A stretch of 64,000 nt of DNA from Mugil cephalus (lineage: Eukaryota > Chordata > Actinopteri > Mugiliformes > Mugilidae). Under the pieces are notes generated by a model. The model was not told where the DNA came from. It ran no database searches and saw nothing but the letters and a program-made list of their open reading frames with translations. The stretch lies in NCBI RefSeq assembly GCF_022458985.1, contig NC_061772.1:12762001-12826000 (forward strand). Direction: 5' to 3'. Position numbers and translations under genes: made by a program. Numbering within the stretch: position 1 is the first letter of the stretch; every line of letters begins with the position of its first letter. Positions 1 to 12,800 of this stretch are shown here, piece after piece.

Positions 1-3000
1 GAGTGGACTTTGTATGGGTGGCATTTTGGGGACCTACTGGAGAGTTAAAACATGGCTGGGCTGCTTGTCCTTGTTGCCGCCTAATCTGGAGCCTTAGCCC
101 ACACTGAGAGAAAGAGCCAAACCAGCCTCCTTAGATTAGCATCAATCCCTGCAGGCTATTAAAAAGTCATTTGTCTCAATTCAAATGGCAGTCGGTCACA
201 TGCTGCCCAAGTGTTGCTTGTTGTATTTTAACCCTAAAGAGTCTCTGTCTACCATAATGGTCTTACTGTTACACCGGTGCGTCTCCAACTCACGGATCTG
301 AGAGGTACAAGTAAATGCGTCTATTCATATACGCGAAGTAGGAAACAAATGTATATATGTTTTTACTGGTAAAACTGACTGGACTTAACAATATGGAATT
401 GTGTGTAATGAAGCACACTACTTAGAGCACATTTTGCATGTCATGGCCTGGTAAGCCTCATGTTATTTTAAGGCATTAAGTGACACACAAGAAGATTATG
501 GCAAAGAACAGGGGTAGGTGGTCCTCCATCATGACTATACGGTGAGTATAGTGACGATACACATCCCAGCAGGCTGGATTGGTTGGTGAACTTCGTAATA
601 ATACATGAATGGGCTACAGCTAACATTGAAGCATAGTCAGGTGTTTCTGCTGGAGCTTAAATTCTGAATTATGTACGGCATAGAGGTGATATTTCTTTCC
701 TTATTTAACAAACTAACCAAGATCCAGGATGAGCTTCCTTGGGTATATCACCAACAGGAAAACTTGATGCAAATAGAAGACATGAACTGCTACGAGGAAG
801 AGCACAGGCAGCATATGAGCAGCACTTATGGTCGGTGCATTGATGGATTGACGTTTTCACTGCTTAGCCGGTGAAAACAATTGATAACATGGGGCTATCA
901 GCTTTGCTGCAGCTGTAGATAAATGTTTTCAAACAGCAGCTTTACCTGCCATCAGTGTCAGTGACTGGGTGTTCGCTCCATATATTGTAATTATCACACG
1001 TTGGGTGAAAGGGCTTTTAGAAGGTAAGATAATATGTCTGCCAATGTGACAGAGCTGCAGCCAGTGGGCTCCATAGACTCTGTTATGACTGGGACCAGAA
1101 AGAGTGGGAGACAGATGGAGAGAAGGACAGATGACAACATCGAGAGAAAAAGAAAGCGAGATAAGGAAAGAGGCAGAGGGAGGGTGAGAGCGAGAGTTGT
1201 AAAGAGCAGGCAGGTTGGAGTGTGCTGGCCGGGCCCCAGTGGAGCCATCGATCCAGGCTGGCCTTACATCAGAGACAGGAAACCTGAGCTGCATGCTTCA
1301 TCACCTTCCCCACGGAGTCCTCCTCCTCACTCCTCTCTTTTCGCTTCTATGTAAATCTCTCCCCACAACCGTCTTCTCTCCTCAGCTCTCTTGTACTTCA
1401 CAGTCGTACTCTCCCATCCATTTTTTTTTTTTTTTTTTACTGGTTTTCTCCCCTCTCCTGTGGTCCAGGGTCCGTCAGTCTCTACTACAAGCTGCTGTCA
1501 ATTCATCATTTGTGGCGGAGGCTGGCTGCACCCGGCACTAAGTGCACATAGTCATCCATTCACAACCCCTCATTCATTATACTCCCCGTGCATGTGTGTG
1601 AGTGTGTGTGCACTTGTGGCTTTCAGCGTGCAAGTGTGTGCGCACATCACTGCGTAAATTATGCACAACTTGTCTTGCCTGTCTGTCTAAGCTATTGTTT
1701 TGAATGGGGAGGGGGTATTATGGGGGCCAGTGCCATGCGACTTGGGGGTAACAAGGTTAGGTTATCGAATTTGTTTAGGCGTCACAGTCTCCTGTGGGAG
1801 TGAACTCAACCCCCACGCTACCTCAACCCTCATCTCTCACCCAGCTCAGTCTAAAATATCTCAGCATCGCAGCTCTGAGGGGTCTGCTGTGCAGCAGGTT
1901 GGGTTTGCTTATATATGTTTCATGACACTGTGAGACTCCATTTACTATACACTTTAAGAGATGTTATCATTTACGCTCTGTAATTAGCCACAGCAAACAG
2001 TGAAAGAGACTAAAGCAAGGCCATTAAAGAGTGTCTTAAGTTTCACTAGAGATTCTGGCACTAAGAACTGTTTTGAAATTACAATCACAAACACTCTGTA
2101 GGTTTTTCTTCTGTTTTCCAGTGTCAGCGGTTCGTTGTTTTATATTTTCAATTGCACTGAGCAAAAGTGTTTCACTGAATTACCCTGCACAGATGCATAG
2201 GAATACTTTTGCATAGGAATAATTCAGTAAAAAAAAATGCTTTCTTGTGTATCTGGTGTATCATTTATTCTACTTTAACAATATTAATATTATGTATATT
2301 TCTGCCATGGTTTGTAGATAGTTGTGGCTGTATAACTATGGCCAATGCTGAAATTTCTCCACAGTGTTTGCAATTAAATTTATACAAACATCCATTGTTC
2401 TCCAGCATTTTGAAGCTCTCTTTATTTTTGTATTCTACCATCTTCAAGTTTTTTACAGAAATGTGTCTACAATATTAGACTGAGAGTTAATGACTTGTAA
2501 TAACTTCCTTTTCATTAACCACCATCATGGGGGTCTTTATTTGTCAGGTGTTTTGGTTTAGGACCTGCAGAATCAGTGATATCCCCATTAGCCAAGGTTT
2601 GTGTTGGTGCACCTTAAACTGAGATGGTGATCGTGTGAACTAGACGTCAGCATTTTAGCACTGACCATGTAAAGATGATAATATCAACAATTTTGCTCAA
2701 AGTAGCACTGTGTCTAAGTATAGTTCACAAACCTGAAATAAACATCCAAATATTTTTCATAGGGCAGAGCTGTTGACCTTAAGTTTTGCATGTGCATTAG
2801 TTTACTTCCTGGCCAAGCCTGTAGAGAAAATCCACAAGCAAGACTCATACAAGTCAGACTTCCTGGAAGCTTCCTGCACATTTGAATATGAAAAAAGAAA
2901 ATTGTTGTGCTGCTTTTCTAAATTTTCCACATGTTACTTCATCATTAAGATTGTGTTTTGTTAATGCAGCTTTGGCCACTACAGCTCCGGATCATTTAAC

Positions 3001-3015
3001 AAGAAGAGTTGTCGC
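1..3015. other. Gene-free stretch, left edge
   Basis: I see no exon, RNA gene or complete mobile element here. The open frames on both strands between about 670 and 1940 are short, overlap each other, lack plausible splice partners and run through purine-rich (1080-1200) and pyrimidine-rich (1310-1460) simple sequence. A T-run lies near 1421-1438 and a short TG-rich patch near 1588-1640. The text at 2000-3000 is AT-rich and without recognisable structure. Confidence 0.6.
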
Positions 3016-3020
3016 GGGTG

Positions 3021-3494
3021 ACAATGCTGATCAGCCACAATATTAAAACCAGTGTCGGGAGAAGTAAATAAATAAAAGTAAAAGCCATCCTGTGACAATT
3101 CAATGTTTCGCTGAGAAACTTTTGGAGCTGACATTCATGTGGATGTTACTTAGACGTGTAGCACCCACCTAGACCAGACCAGACACCCCCACTCCATAGC
3201 AATGACACTCCTCGGTGGCAGCAGCCATCCCCAGCAGGTTGTAGCCTGACACAAACACACACAAAACAGTTTAGGGACAATTCAAAAACCATGAAGAACA
3301 GCACAAGGTGTTGACCTGATCCACAGAGGCCACTCCCCTCAACCCATAGCACCCAAAGCCCCCCAGTAACAGCAATCTGGACACCCTCACAAAGTCCATG
3401 TTCATTCTCCAATGGAGTCACACCTGTTTTAGAGGCAAAGGAAGACCTACACAATATGAGGGAGGTGGTCATAATGTTATGCCTGATCGGTGTA
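3021..3494 (+). mobile_element. Deleted Tc1-like DNA transposon (copy A)
   Basis: The left end reads GATCAGCCACAATATTAAAA (from 3029). The reverse complement of the right end reads GATCAGGCATAACATTATGA, so imperfect terminal inverted repeats are visible, and the right end closes on a TA dinucleotide as Tc1/mariner insertions do. The interior (about 3100-3440, + strand) is a decayed remnant of the C-terminal half of a Tc1-type transposase, recognisable around the 'catgtggatgttac' stretch at 3136. At about 470 bp it is an internally deleted, non-autonomous copy with stops in the frame. A second copy of the same sequence, in the opposite orientation, lies at about 46.22-46.49 kb. Exact ends are approximate. 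Confidence 0.72.
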
Positions 3495-3998
3495 CATATA
3501 CATCCCTTATTATGTTGAGAGTTTTTGACCGATTTATGTCCATATTAAATTCAGCCTCCGACCTCCAGCCTGGATAACCACATTATTTCCATATCTGCTC
3601 TGAATGCCACCTCAGAGTCGATGTCATGGCATATTTGATTTTTAACATTTAAAAATATGGACGACATTAATCTGGATAACAACAGTACGTTTACCATAAT
3701 CAACGAGAAATAACCCCATAAACATAGGGAGCAGCTGAAATTGCATTTGTCCCGCGCATATAATATTATAAGTTAAAGTCTTACCTCCATCGTGTGTTGG
3801 CTGCATCTCCACTCTTGTTTAACATTGTGTTTATTTGTTTTTTCTCTCACTTAAAAGCAGTAAAGTTAGAGGCCCGATCTTCTTCTTCATTTTATCGTGC
3901 TTCTTCTTCTTCTTCTGGTAATCAAATCCTCTTGCAGGTGCATTACCACCACCTACTGGTGTTACTGGTAATGCGATATTCTCAATAACATGAATATT

Positions 3999-4895
3999 AT
4001 TATCAACGGTGTTGGGGAAGTTACTCAAAAAAAGTAATTAGTTACTTATTACTAGTTACTTCTGTAAATTGTAATGAGATTACTAGTTATTGCATTTGAA
4101 AAGTAACTTAACTACTTATTACTTTACTTTCCCGTTTCTTAATTTACTGTTAGATACATGGACAAACATCATAGCCCGATCATCACATGTCCTCTCGGAC
4201 ATTGGCTTGCAAGTCGCGGGTATTTTATCTAGTATTTTTTGAAACCTGGGTGATTTAATAGTTGACAGGGGAAGCATGTCCTCTACAATGAACCAGCCTG
4301 TTAATGTCATTCTGTGTTGTTACCTGCTTCTGCGCTCCAACACTTGAAAAAATCTTTGCCTGTTCAGGCTCATCAGCTCCTTCAGATGACCGGCGAGCAG
4401 GATCTTTCGCCACAAGTTTTGTGTCGCCATGCTGGACTGACAAATGCTTGGACAGGTTGCTCAATGACTTCGCAGCAGTTGAAAGAAACTTGTCACCTGG
4501 GCATAGAGTGCATTTCACTCGAATATTTTTGTCCTTTCGAGCTATAAACTCAAAGTAATGAGAATATCACCACTGGCCGAAACTCCCAGTCTCCGTCTCC
4601 AGCAATGTCACTCGGCTCAAATCGATCTCTATGGCAACGAGCTTAGGCAAGTAGCACGCACGCACAGGCAGCACGCACACATGCCTGCACTACTTCAACA
4701 GATCAGAACAATACACACAGGCAAACACGCAGGAAAGTAGTGTAACGCACAAAAGTGCATTCCTATAGTCTAGTAAAGTAGTGTAGTTACCGATATTTTT
4801 AGCGTAATACGTTACTTTACTTCTTTACTCAAAAAAGTAATATCGTTACAGTAATCCGTTACTTTGTAACTCGTTACCCCAACACTGATTATCAA
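3999..4895. mobile_element. hAT-type non-autonomous transposon with 8-bp target duplication
   Basis: The element spans 4007-4887 and is flanked by a perfect 8-bp direct repeat, ATTATCAA, at 3999-4006 and 4888-4895. Its ends are inverted: CGGTGTTGGGGAAGTTACTC on the left, and CAGTGTTGGGGTAACGAGTT as the reverse complement of the right end. Subterminal GTTACT/AGTAAC motifs recur at both ends. An 8-bp duplication and CAGTGTTGGGG-like ends are hallmarks of the hAT superfamily. Inside, the minus strand (4518-4255) keeps an 87-codon open frame with a Cys-x2-Cys ... His-x4-His arrangement (CTLC ... HLSVQH), which looks like the BED-type zinc finger of a hAT transposase. The catalytic RNase-H-like part is missing, so the element cannot mobilise itself. 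Confidence 0.88.
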
Positions 4896-7800
4896 ATGCC
4901 CTAGTGTTAAACTGTTTGAAATTAGAAATGACAATATCTGTTCTCCTCAAGTGCGTGATGCATTCAATTACAACATTAGGCAGGATTTTAAAACTGCAGT
5001 ACAAACCTGACTTTTGTCTATAAATGAGCTGCAGATATTTTCTATATTTAAATGCCCTGGGAAACCCCCATCCAGATTAGTTCCTCAGTCCAATACCATC
5101 TCTCAGACCACACATTCTGCACAACACACACTGTATGATACTCTCAACTTTCACAATGAGACATGAGCCTAATGAACAGCCCAAACAGGACAAACACACT
5201 TTTTCTCCTTTCTCATACTGTATTGATCTACTGGGTTGATATCATACTTCCTCCCTCTCCCTCTCTCAAACACACGCACACACACATGCACAACGTTATG
5301 TTCTGTCTCTCCTCGCACACCTCCCCCATCCCAACTATATATCAAAAAGTTTAAGAGTATTAGCTGAAACCAATCCTCTTGAATTTCATGCCTTCTCCAT
5401 TCTTACCTCATTCTGTACATCCTGTGCTCTCCAGATCAATTCTGATGGAATTCCCTGGATGAGACTGGATGCGTGCATACAGTATTTATGTCATCCAAAA
5501 TAACAAGCGTGTGTATTCTGTATGCATATAACAACCTAAATAAAGGACTAACTGGTGCAACAATAACTGTTAGAACTGGAGGTGTATCAGGCAACTACAA
5601 TACAAAACTATAGACATTTGAAGGCAGCTTAGAGGAGAGCCTTCATGAAACATTACCCCAAAAAGCCAGTCTGGCTGTTATCATGGCTAGCTGGACCACT
5701 CTGAAAGGGCATTAGTCGGTCCTTTTTACATGCATGACTAGTTGTTGCATTTGGCCCCTCCAATGAATTTTTCAGCATCACAGGTATGTTCAGCAGTCTG
5801 ATAAAGAGAAAGAAAAAAAAAATGCAGACACTAACATAAGCTGAAAGCTCAGGTTTTAGTATCTGGGCTAACGGATTTTGGGGATGTGAATAATGTAATA
5901 TTCAGAGAAGAGATTAGACATTAATAGCTCAGAGAATTAGCAGATATTGTTCCATTCGTGATGGTACGTATGCATTTGAAAGATATGTGGTGTCCTTTAA
6001 AACGGTACAGATCTCGTCATCATTATAAGTTAAAAATTGTCTCATAATATTAGCTGCATATCTGTCCTTCTCTCCACTGTTTATACCATAAGGCAACGGG
6101 ACACTGGTGTGTGGGAACAGCTTAGAATAAACTAGAATCCATGTTCATTTGAGTGAAGGAACATGACGGTCAGTGACACTCATTCCACTCATTTATGTAT
6201 TTTTCTTTTAAAAAGATGGACAGTAGAGGAACCACTACATAATAGTTGTTAGTCAGGTAAAGGAAATTTTTTTTGTGTGTTTTGTTTGAAATGTGAAATA
6301 TATTAAAGTATAACGCAACACTACAACAAGCCTAAAAGGCCGCGATGCCCCCTCTACTTAACTTCTTGGTAGGTCTTGCTTGCCTTGCCCCCCAAGCAGC
6401 TACATCGTGAGTAAATGGTCATCATGATCAATATCTATTTCCTGTGGTGTCATGTTTCAGAATAATGTCCATATTGAACCAATGTTTCAGCAGACTCCCA
6501 CCACAGTTTTTCTCTCCCGGCCATCCACCGTTTCCGTTGCTGAAGGAGAGAAAATCCCTACAAATCTGATTAAACAAATGATTTTCAGACAAGCCATTGA
6601 TCATCCATCTTGCTCCACTGGCCTAACTGGGAGATCCTAACAGTGCAGACTGGGCATCTGAGAAGGGAATGTGCCTCTAATATGGTTTGCGATTCCTGTT
6701 TATCCTGCACAGATCAGCAGTGTTAACTTAATTGGTGGAAACTCTGGATCTCAGTGCTACTCAGAGAAAATCCACCCTAAAACCAACTTCACTGCAGTGT
6801 TACATTGGGGGTAAAAGCATTTGATTTGAGATCACTCTTTAGAGACCAGGAACTCAAACCAATGGTATTAATAAAACCAGCTTACCTCTATGACCTTTCT
6901 GTAGACACTAATATTGTGAAATTTAGTGTAGGTCATATTTTCTTTTGTCGCTAAACGTTGTAAATCCAGGGATTCGTGATCTGACTGATTGATTTTGGCC
7001 ATCTCGCTGCTAACTGTGGGAAAAAGTTGTCTTTGACATCCTGAGATCAAACACACAGAAGCCATATATTTTGTCCAAGGTAGATTTTCCCTTTGAAGTA
7101 CGGCTAGTAATTAGATTTAATCAATAGTAAGCTTTGCTGAAATGCAGGCCTGTGGTGGTGGAGGGAGCCCCGCGCAACTACCTCCCCCCACTGGGAATCT
7201 TTGTAATACTGCAAACCAGCTCATGTAAAATACATTTCTACATCAGTAAACTGAGTTACTACCCTTATGGGAACCAAACGGGCCAGAACCCATGCAAAGT
7301 ACTAGTAAGACAATCAATGTACAGTCCGTGCTAAAAGCACAAACCAGGGGAGGGGGGAGGACTTAAAAGCCTGCACTTTTATGTCTTAATCAATTTATGG
7401 GTGTACTGGTCATTCTGTTTAAGCCAATAAACTTGTGGATTACCTTGAAATACTGCTCAGTCCATTGACCACTTGTGTTTATGATGGAAGTTACCGAGGT
7501 CATGTTTGTGTTTTTTTTTTGTTTTTTTTTTCCTGTCTTAACAGGGTGACTGGTACAAAGACATCAGCAGCTTGCTCAGTCAGACAGCCTGCAGTTGTTA
7601 TTAGGAGAAGTTTGCAGATGAACAGTTGAGGTTACATTACAAACTTGAATAGCTCAGTAATATTCGTATCTGTTCACAGTTTGTGTGATGTGTGGTAACT
7701 GTCAATCATGTCAGTCATGTTTTTGGGTTTTGCTGCATTAGTTAAACAACCTCATTTTCTATCAGTCATACCCATGCATTCCTAATAAAGTCAGTACTCT

Positions 7801-9130
7801 GAGTTTGTCGGTGTTAAGCCTTCAAATCCCCATGAAATTACATTCAACTTTTAAGTGTTTTTATATGATATGTCTTACAATAAATGTCCCCTATAGGCCA
7901 GGACTGACCAAAAAGAAGTTTGTGGGTATTTCTATTGACTCCTATTGATACTTTAGAGTTTCTCATCTCCTGTAAAATGTAAATAAGTTGATGACTCTTG
8001 CAGCACTTGGGGGTGTTTGCTGTTTTTTTCCACCAATAAAATGCTTCTTCCAATTTCCAACCCCTCTGAACTCCAGCTCCTCTTCTTCACCTGGAGCTCT
8101 GAAAGATTTCAGTCTCGGCTCAGATGTGTATGAATGAAGTCAGCAAAACCTGCCTCTTTTTAGCGCCTTTAAATTTTTGCTAAATATTATCTAAGGATGT
8201 TTGTCAGATTTTATTTCATTTTTTCAAATTGTTGCACTTCCTATTATTTTATTTTATATTTATATTTATACTACTATTTTAGATTTATATTTAACAGATA
8301 GTCAGATAATTTTCTTTTTTTTTTCCAGAAAACATAGAAATAATGACTCTCTTATAATATACACTCATACACTGTTCCATTTCACTAACAAGTCCAGTGC
8401 CCCTCTCTCCTCCATTCAGTTTAATTTCTCCTCTCTCACACTTTCCCTTTTACACCCTGTCCTCCCTTCTTCTCTCTTTCTTTCTCTCTCTTGCGCTCAG
8501 GCAGACAGGAAGTGTAAGGCCAGGCCAGGTTATTTCAGGCCTAATTGGGAGATTGATGTTCCTCCAGAAACCTGGCACCTTGACATGTCTTTCATCCTCC
8601 CTCGTGCACTTCCTCCCAAACGGCAAGAGCCAGACATGTTGACGGCTCACTGAAACACAGACAACTGTCCTTTTTGAGGACTTTTCTCTGCCAGTCAAAA
8701 GTGCGGATGACACGGGGATGCATGACAAACAGCATCATCGGGAGGAAACCGCCAAGCGGTCAGAAGGTCTTAAGAAATGACTTCTTGTGCTAACCACCTT
8801 TATCTCTCACGACCGCATAGCGCTGGCCTTGCCTATTACTAAGGCTATGGAAACGCTGAAAGGAAAAGAGTATCCTTGAATGGGCTGGAAGAATAGGGGC
8901 ATCGGTCCCAGCTAATGGGGTTATTTGTGGGGAATGTCTGGAGGGGATCAGTGGGGGCAGTAGCTCCATCGTGTCCTCTATCATCAGGCCATGTCGGAGC
9001 AGGCTGTAACCTGAACCTCACGTCCACCACTTCTACAACACAAGCAACAAGAAGCTGGGGCAGACAAGGGCCACTGGAGCATGTCCTGACCAGTGCTCTC
9101 TGTTTAAATAAGATATGACTGTGAGGGGTC
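4896..9130. other. Gene-free stretch
   Basis: No exon or RNA gene is supportable. There is a CA/GC microsatellite-like patch at about 5263-5300, T-rich runs at 7510-7532 and 8312-8325, and a CT-rich tract at about 8400-8500. The open frames here (for example 8201-8653 on +, 8450-8728 on -) lie in this low-complexity sequence and show no family resemblance. The segment 8510-8760 is of higher complexity and might be conserved non-coding sequence, but the sequence alone cannot show that. Confidence 0.55.
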
Positions 9131-9134
9131 TGGG

Positions 9135-9870
9135 ATGCCTTTAAAGGGTTAGTTCACCCAATTACAAAAACATATTTTGTCACATAAGGGGTCAGTATGG
9201 TATGATGTGTACCTGGACGCCCACGCATAAGATGTAAAGCTAAAATCACTCACTTTTTGTTAACCTTCAAAAACTGATTCTGTGATACATGTAGTTATCA
9301 AAACGAGTGAGACCTAACAGATGTCTTTCTCCAAACTGGCATTCCTGTTTGAACCGGTACATTTCGCTATTAATCACAAAACGCCTTGATGGCAGTTAGT
9401 TGGAATGATTAACCCTTTTTAGATAAAACAGTCTAGATGCTTCAAGTATATCCAAGTTTTTATGTTTGGATATACTGTACGTGGCGACATTTGCATGCAT
9501 CAAAGCACAGCAGAGCTCGCATTTTGGCTTTTTCAAGATCTGAATCACCGACATTTGTGGTGTTTGGCTTTTTGCCGCCACCAGTCTAGAGTCGAAGTGA
9601 GCAGAATTACACTTGCTGTGCTCTGACATTCAGAAAAATCAGCATTCCTCTCAAAATATGGCATCATCCGTGGATAAGCCACGAGGCACAATGTCAACAG
9701 TTTATTGAAGCTGTTTATTTGACTGAAGGTAGTGCCAATGAAAATTATATACAGGTGCCGTAAATGATCCAAAGTAAAAGGACATTGCTTCGTAGAATAC
9801 CTTTGTTTTAAAGTGGTAGCAGGGACTGATAAAATATGATTTATCTGGGACAACCACCCAAAAATATAAA
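9135..9870. repeat. Dispersed DNA-transposon-like repeat (probable MITE)
   Basis: The motif AAAGGGTTAGTTCACCCAAT at 9144, followed by a run like 'acaaaaacatattttgtcaca', is typical of the ends of an abundant class of short non-autonomous DNA elements in teleosts. A weak inverted counterpart (ggttgtcc, read on the other strand) lies near 9845-9875. The interior is anonymous. The class is inferred from these ends only, and the right boundary is uncertain. Confidence 0.5.
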
Positions 9871-12800
9871 AATTGCCCTCTATTTTAATAACTACAGTTT
9901 TCCGACAATGTTAAAGTCTTAACATTAAGTCACTGGCAGCCACTAGCCTTCAATGATTTCTGTAAGCTGTGGGCTTGGCTAACTTGAAGCTAAAAGGTCT
10001 GCTTTGTCTGGGCACAGCTACAAACAACAAAAGCCTGTCTAAGGGGCTTCCACCTAGAACGCAAGCACCAGTGGCCACAGCTAGATGCCCATCCATGACT
10101 AGATGGGCAGCTGAAATTACCAATTAGTTTACCAATTGGCTGCAGCGGATTCGATTGGTTTGTAATTAATTCTAGTTACTGGCCCGTAGAGCAGGACGGA
10201 TGGCGCCATGCCTTTGTCCTACTGACACACTATCCCACAGAGCTGGGCCCTGGGGGGGAGGCAGCGGACATCAATACAGGGCCTTGCAGCTACTGAGCCC
10301 TCCACCTCCTCCTCCTCAGCACACACACTTAGACACACAATACCTTGCACACACTCACACTCCGCTACGCAAACACACACAGGCGGACCCCCTTGGAGTG
10401 CTCGGCTGATTCCGGAGAAGGCGAAACCTCAACCGCCTGAGAAGGTGCTGACGACAAACAAAGACGACAGAAATCTTGTGTTTCGAGACCCTGACCCTGT
10501 CTCTCTCTCTGTGTTTGCATGCGCGCAGGTACAACTATCTTTATGAGGACAAGTTCAAACTTTAGACCGTTAGAGAACAAGCATTTTTGAATGGGCCGTT
10601 CAGGTGGTAAAACAAAAAAGACAAACTCTTCTGCACATGCAGGGACAGTGATGACCAACGGTTGTAGCGCAATACCGGAGGAACTTCACACCTTCACAGC
10701 TCAGACTTTACTGCATCGTCTCTGCATTGTCGTTGTCACACATCATAATTTCGCATTATGCACTTTTTTGCATGTGCACGCAATTCCGATTCCATGCAAA
10801 GTGTGTGTGTGTGTGATTGCGTGTGTATGTGTATTAGCAAATTGTGTAGAAGCAGTGGCCCAGAGCGGAGGTCACATGGCTCACTGATACCTCCCACACT
10901 GAAGGTCAAGGCTTCTACACCCAGAGGCAGAGGAGGGGAGGCTGAAACAGATCGATGATCCAGATAAAAATACACTGCACCTCTGCTCGCCTGCTTTATA
11001 AACACACAGAAACACACACATTCGCAAACATATTCGCACACCCTCAACAAATGACTTAAAAGCCAGTACAAATGATCCTGGCCTCCTCTTAATGAAAGTG
11101 ATATCAAAGTGAAAGCCCACGGCAGTGACTGCTGGCTTTTAGGAGGACGCTACAGTAATAGAAGACCATTAAAAAATCATAACAGCTTAAACGATGAGGT
11201 CTCTGTTGTTGCTCTGGCCTAAACCTTCTGCGATCAAAGCACTATCTGCGCTCGATATAAAGAGGGACAAGTCTGGAAGGTAAAGTTACTCCCAATCGTA
11301 ATGCTGCATCAACATCCACAGAGGCACGCTGGTCAACAAAGTCCACTGTATAGCGGAGGCAGGGCGGGCTGGAGAGAGAGAATCAGACAGGGCCGCTGCT
11401 CGTGAAAGACGACAACGCGTGATTTATGTGAGCTGTGAGAGGAGTGGTAATTGGGAGTAAAGCTCCACAATGCTTTTAGTTAATGACAAGTCGACTAGTG
11501 AAAGATGTCTGCGCCACCACCGCTTCTTATTATGGATGCTGGTTAACAGTGGAAAGGGGGCTGCGTCGGTGAGCATTCATCAGCTAATAAATGAGTGTTA
11601 TGCTGAGAAGGAATGGGTGTCCTGGCAGCTACCGAGCGGTCAGCGGGACAGCGCGTGCACTTCTCTCTGGTCAACACGTTGAAAGGAAGCTGCAAAAAAA
11701 TTATTGAGACGTTGTTGTCTGGTGTTTAGCTTCTGCCATTTAAAAAAAAAAATGGCAGATTAATGTGTCTTTTTAAGATCTTTAACTGATAAAAGAAGTC
11801 AAATTACAATTACAGTGTCTCATAGAATACTACTTAGACGCCGAGCCTGCTGGGTGACTAAGAGCTCTCGTGACAACCGGGTAAAGAAATGGCCACTTCA
11901 TCCGAGGAAATAAATGAGCCACACATCTGATCTTACCGCACTCCTCATCATCAGCCATCAGCAGCGGAGACAGATGAGTGAAATCACCACCGGAGAGTTT
12001 AAATCAATATTGTTACTATATTTCACCGTGAGACAACTGTGGGCGTGACACTGCTTATTATTAGTTGAAGTTAAAACCGTGCCGTCGATCAGCTAATCTG
12101 CCCAGATGCGATCAGCACGGGAGCTGGGAAAAGTTCTCCTGATTTGAGCGGGAATATTGATACATTTTAAAACAGATTACTGAAATAGCCTTGTGTCCTG
12201 TAATCTATGAGGAGGCATAAATCAAGGCAAGGTAGGACAGTGTTCGATAAAGACTGATTAGGCATTTATGCTCGGGGTTAAAGGGCTCTTGGTGTTATTC
12301 AAACAAATGTATTAATTATGGCATGCGTGTCTGCAGACAGAATCATAACTGTATACGCTGGAATTTTTGACTGAAATGCTTGACTTGAAACTAAAGGTTC
12401 ATAATATATATATGTTTTCTATGTATACTATTCCTATTAAAACGTGGGTCATAATGCGTGGTGGACAGATTATTTTGGTTTGTCACAGTGAACATAGTTT
12501 CCTTCCGAAGTAACGAGATGACCAAGCTTCGTGTGCATTCAATTGAAATCCTGAAAAAGTGTAATAACGCCAACAAGACCACAATCAATAGCTCCGGTGT
12601 GTCACGACAAGACTCTGGCGCGGTCAAGGTTAAATACATCGCCTCCAACATTTGACTTGATGTTGAATGAGATGTCCCCATTCCACCACGACTGCACTGA
12701 AGCTGCTCAAGCTTGCAAACGTATTAAGAGGGGGCAGAGAGAGGGGAGCTCCGGGGTGCTCGGAGCGTGCCCGTGGCAAACCTCCGTCAGATACTGTTTG

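Noticed and set aside
929-1354. Overlapping open frames of 84-121 codons on both strands
   Set aside because: They lie in purine- and pyrimidine-biased sequence, overlap each other on both strands and resemble no protein family.
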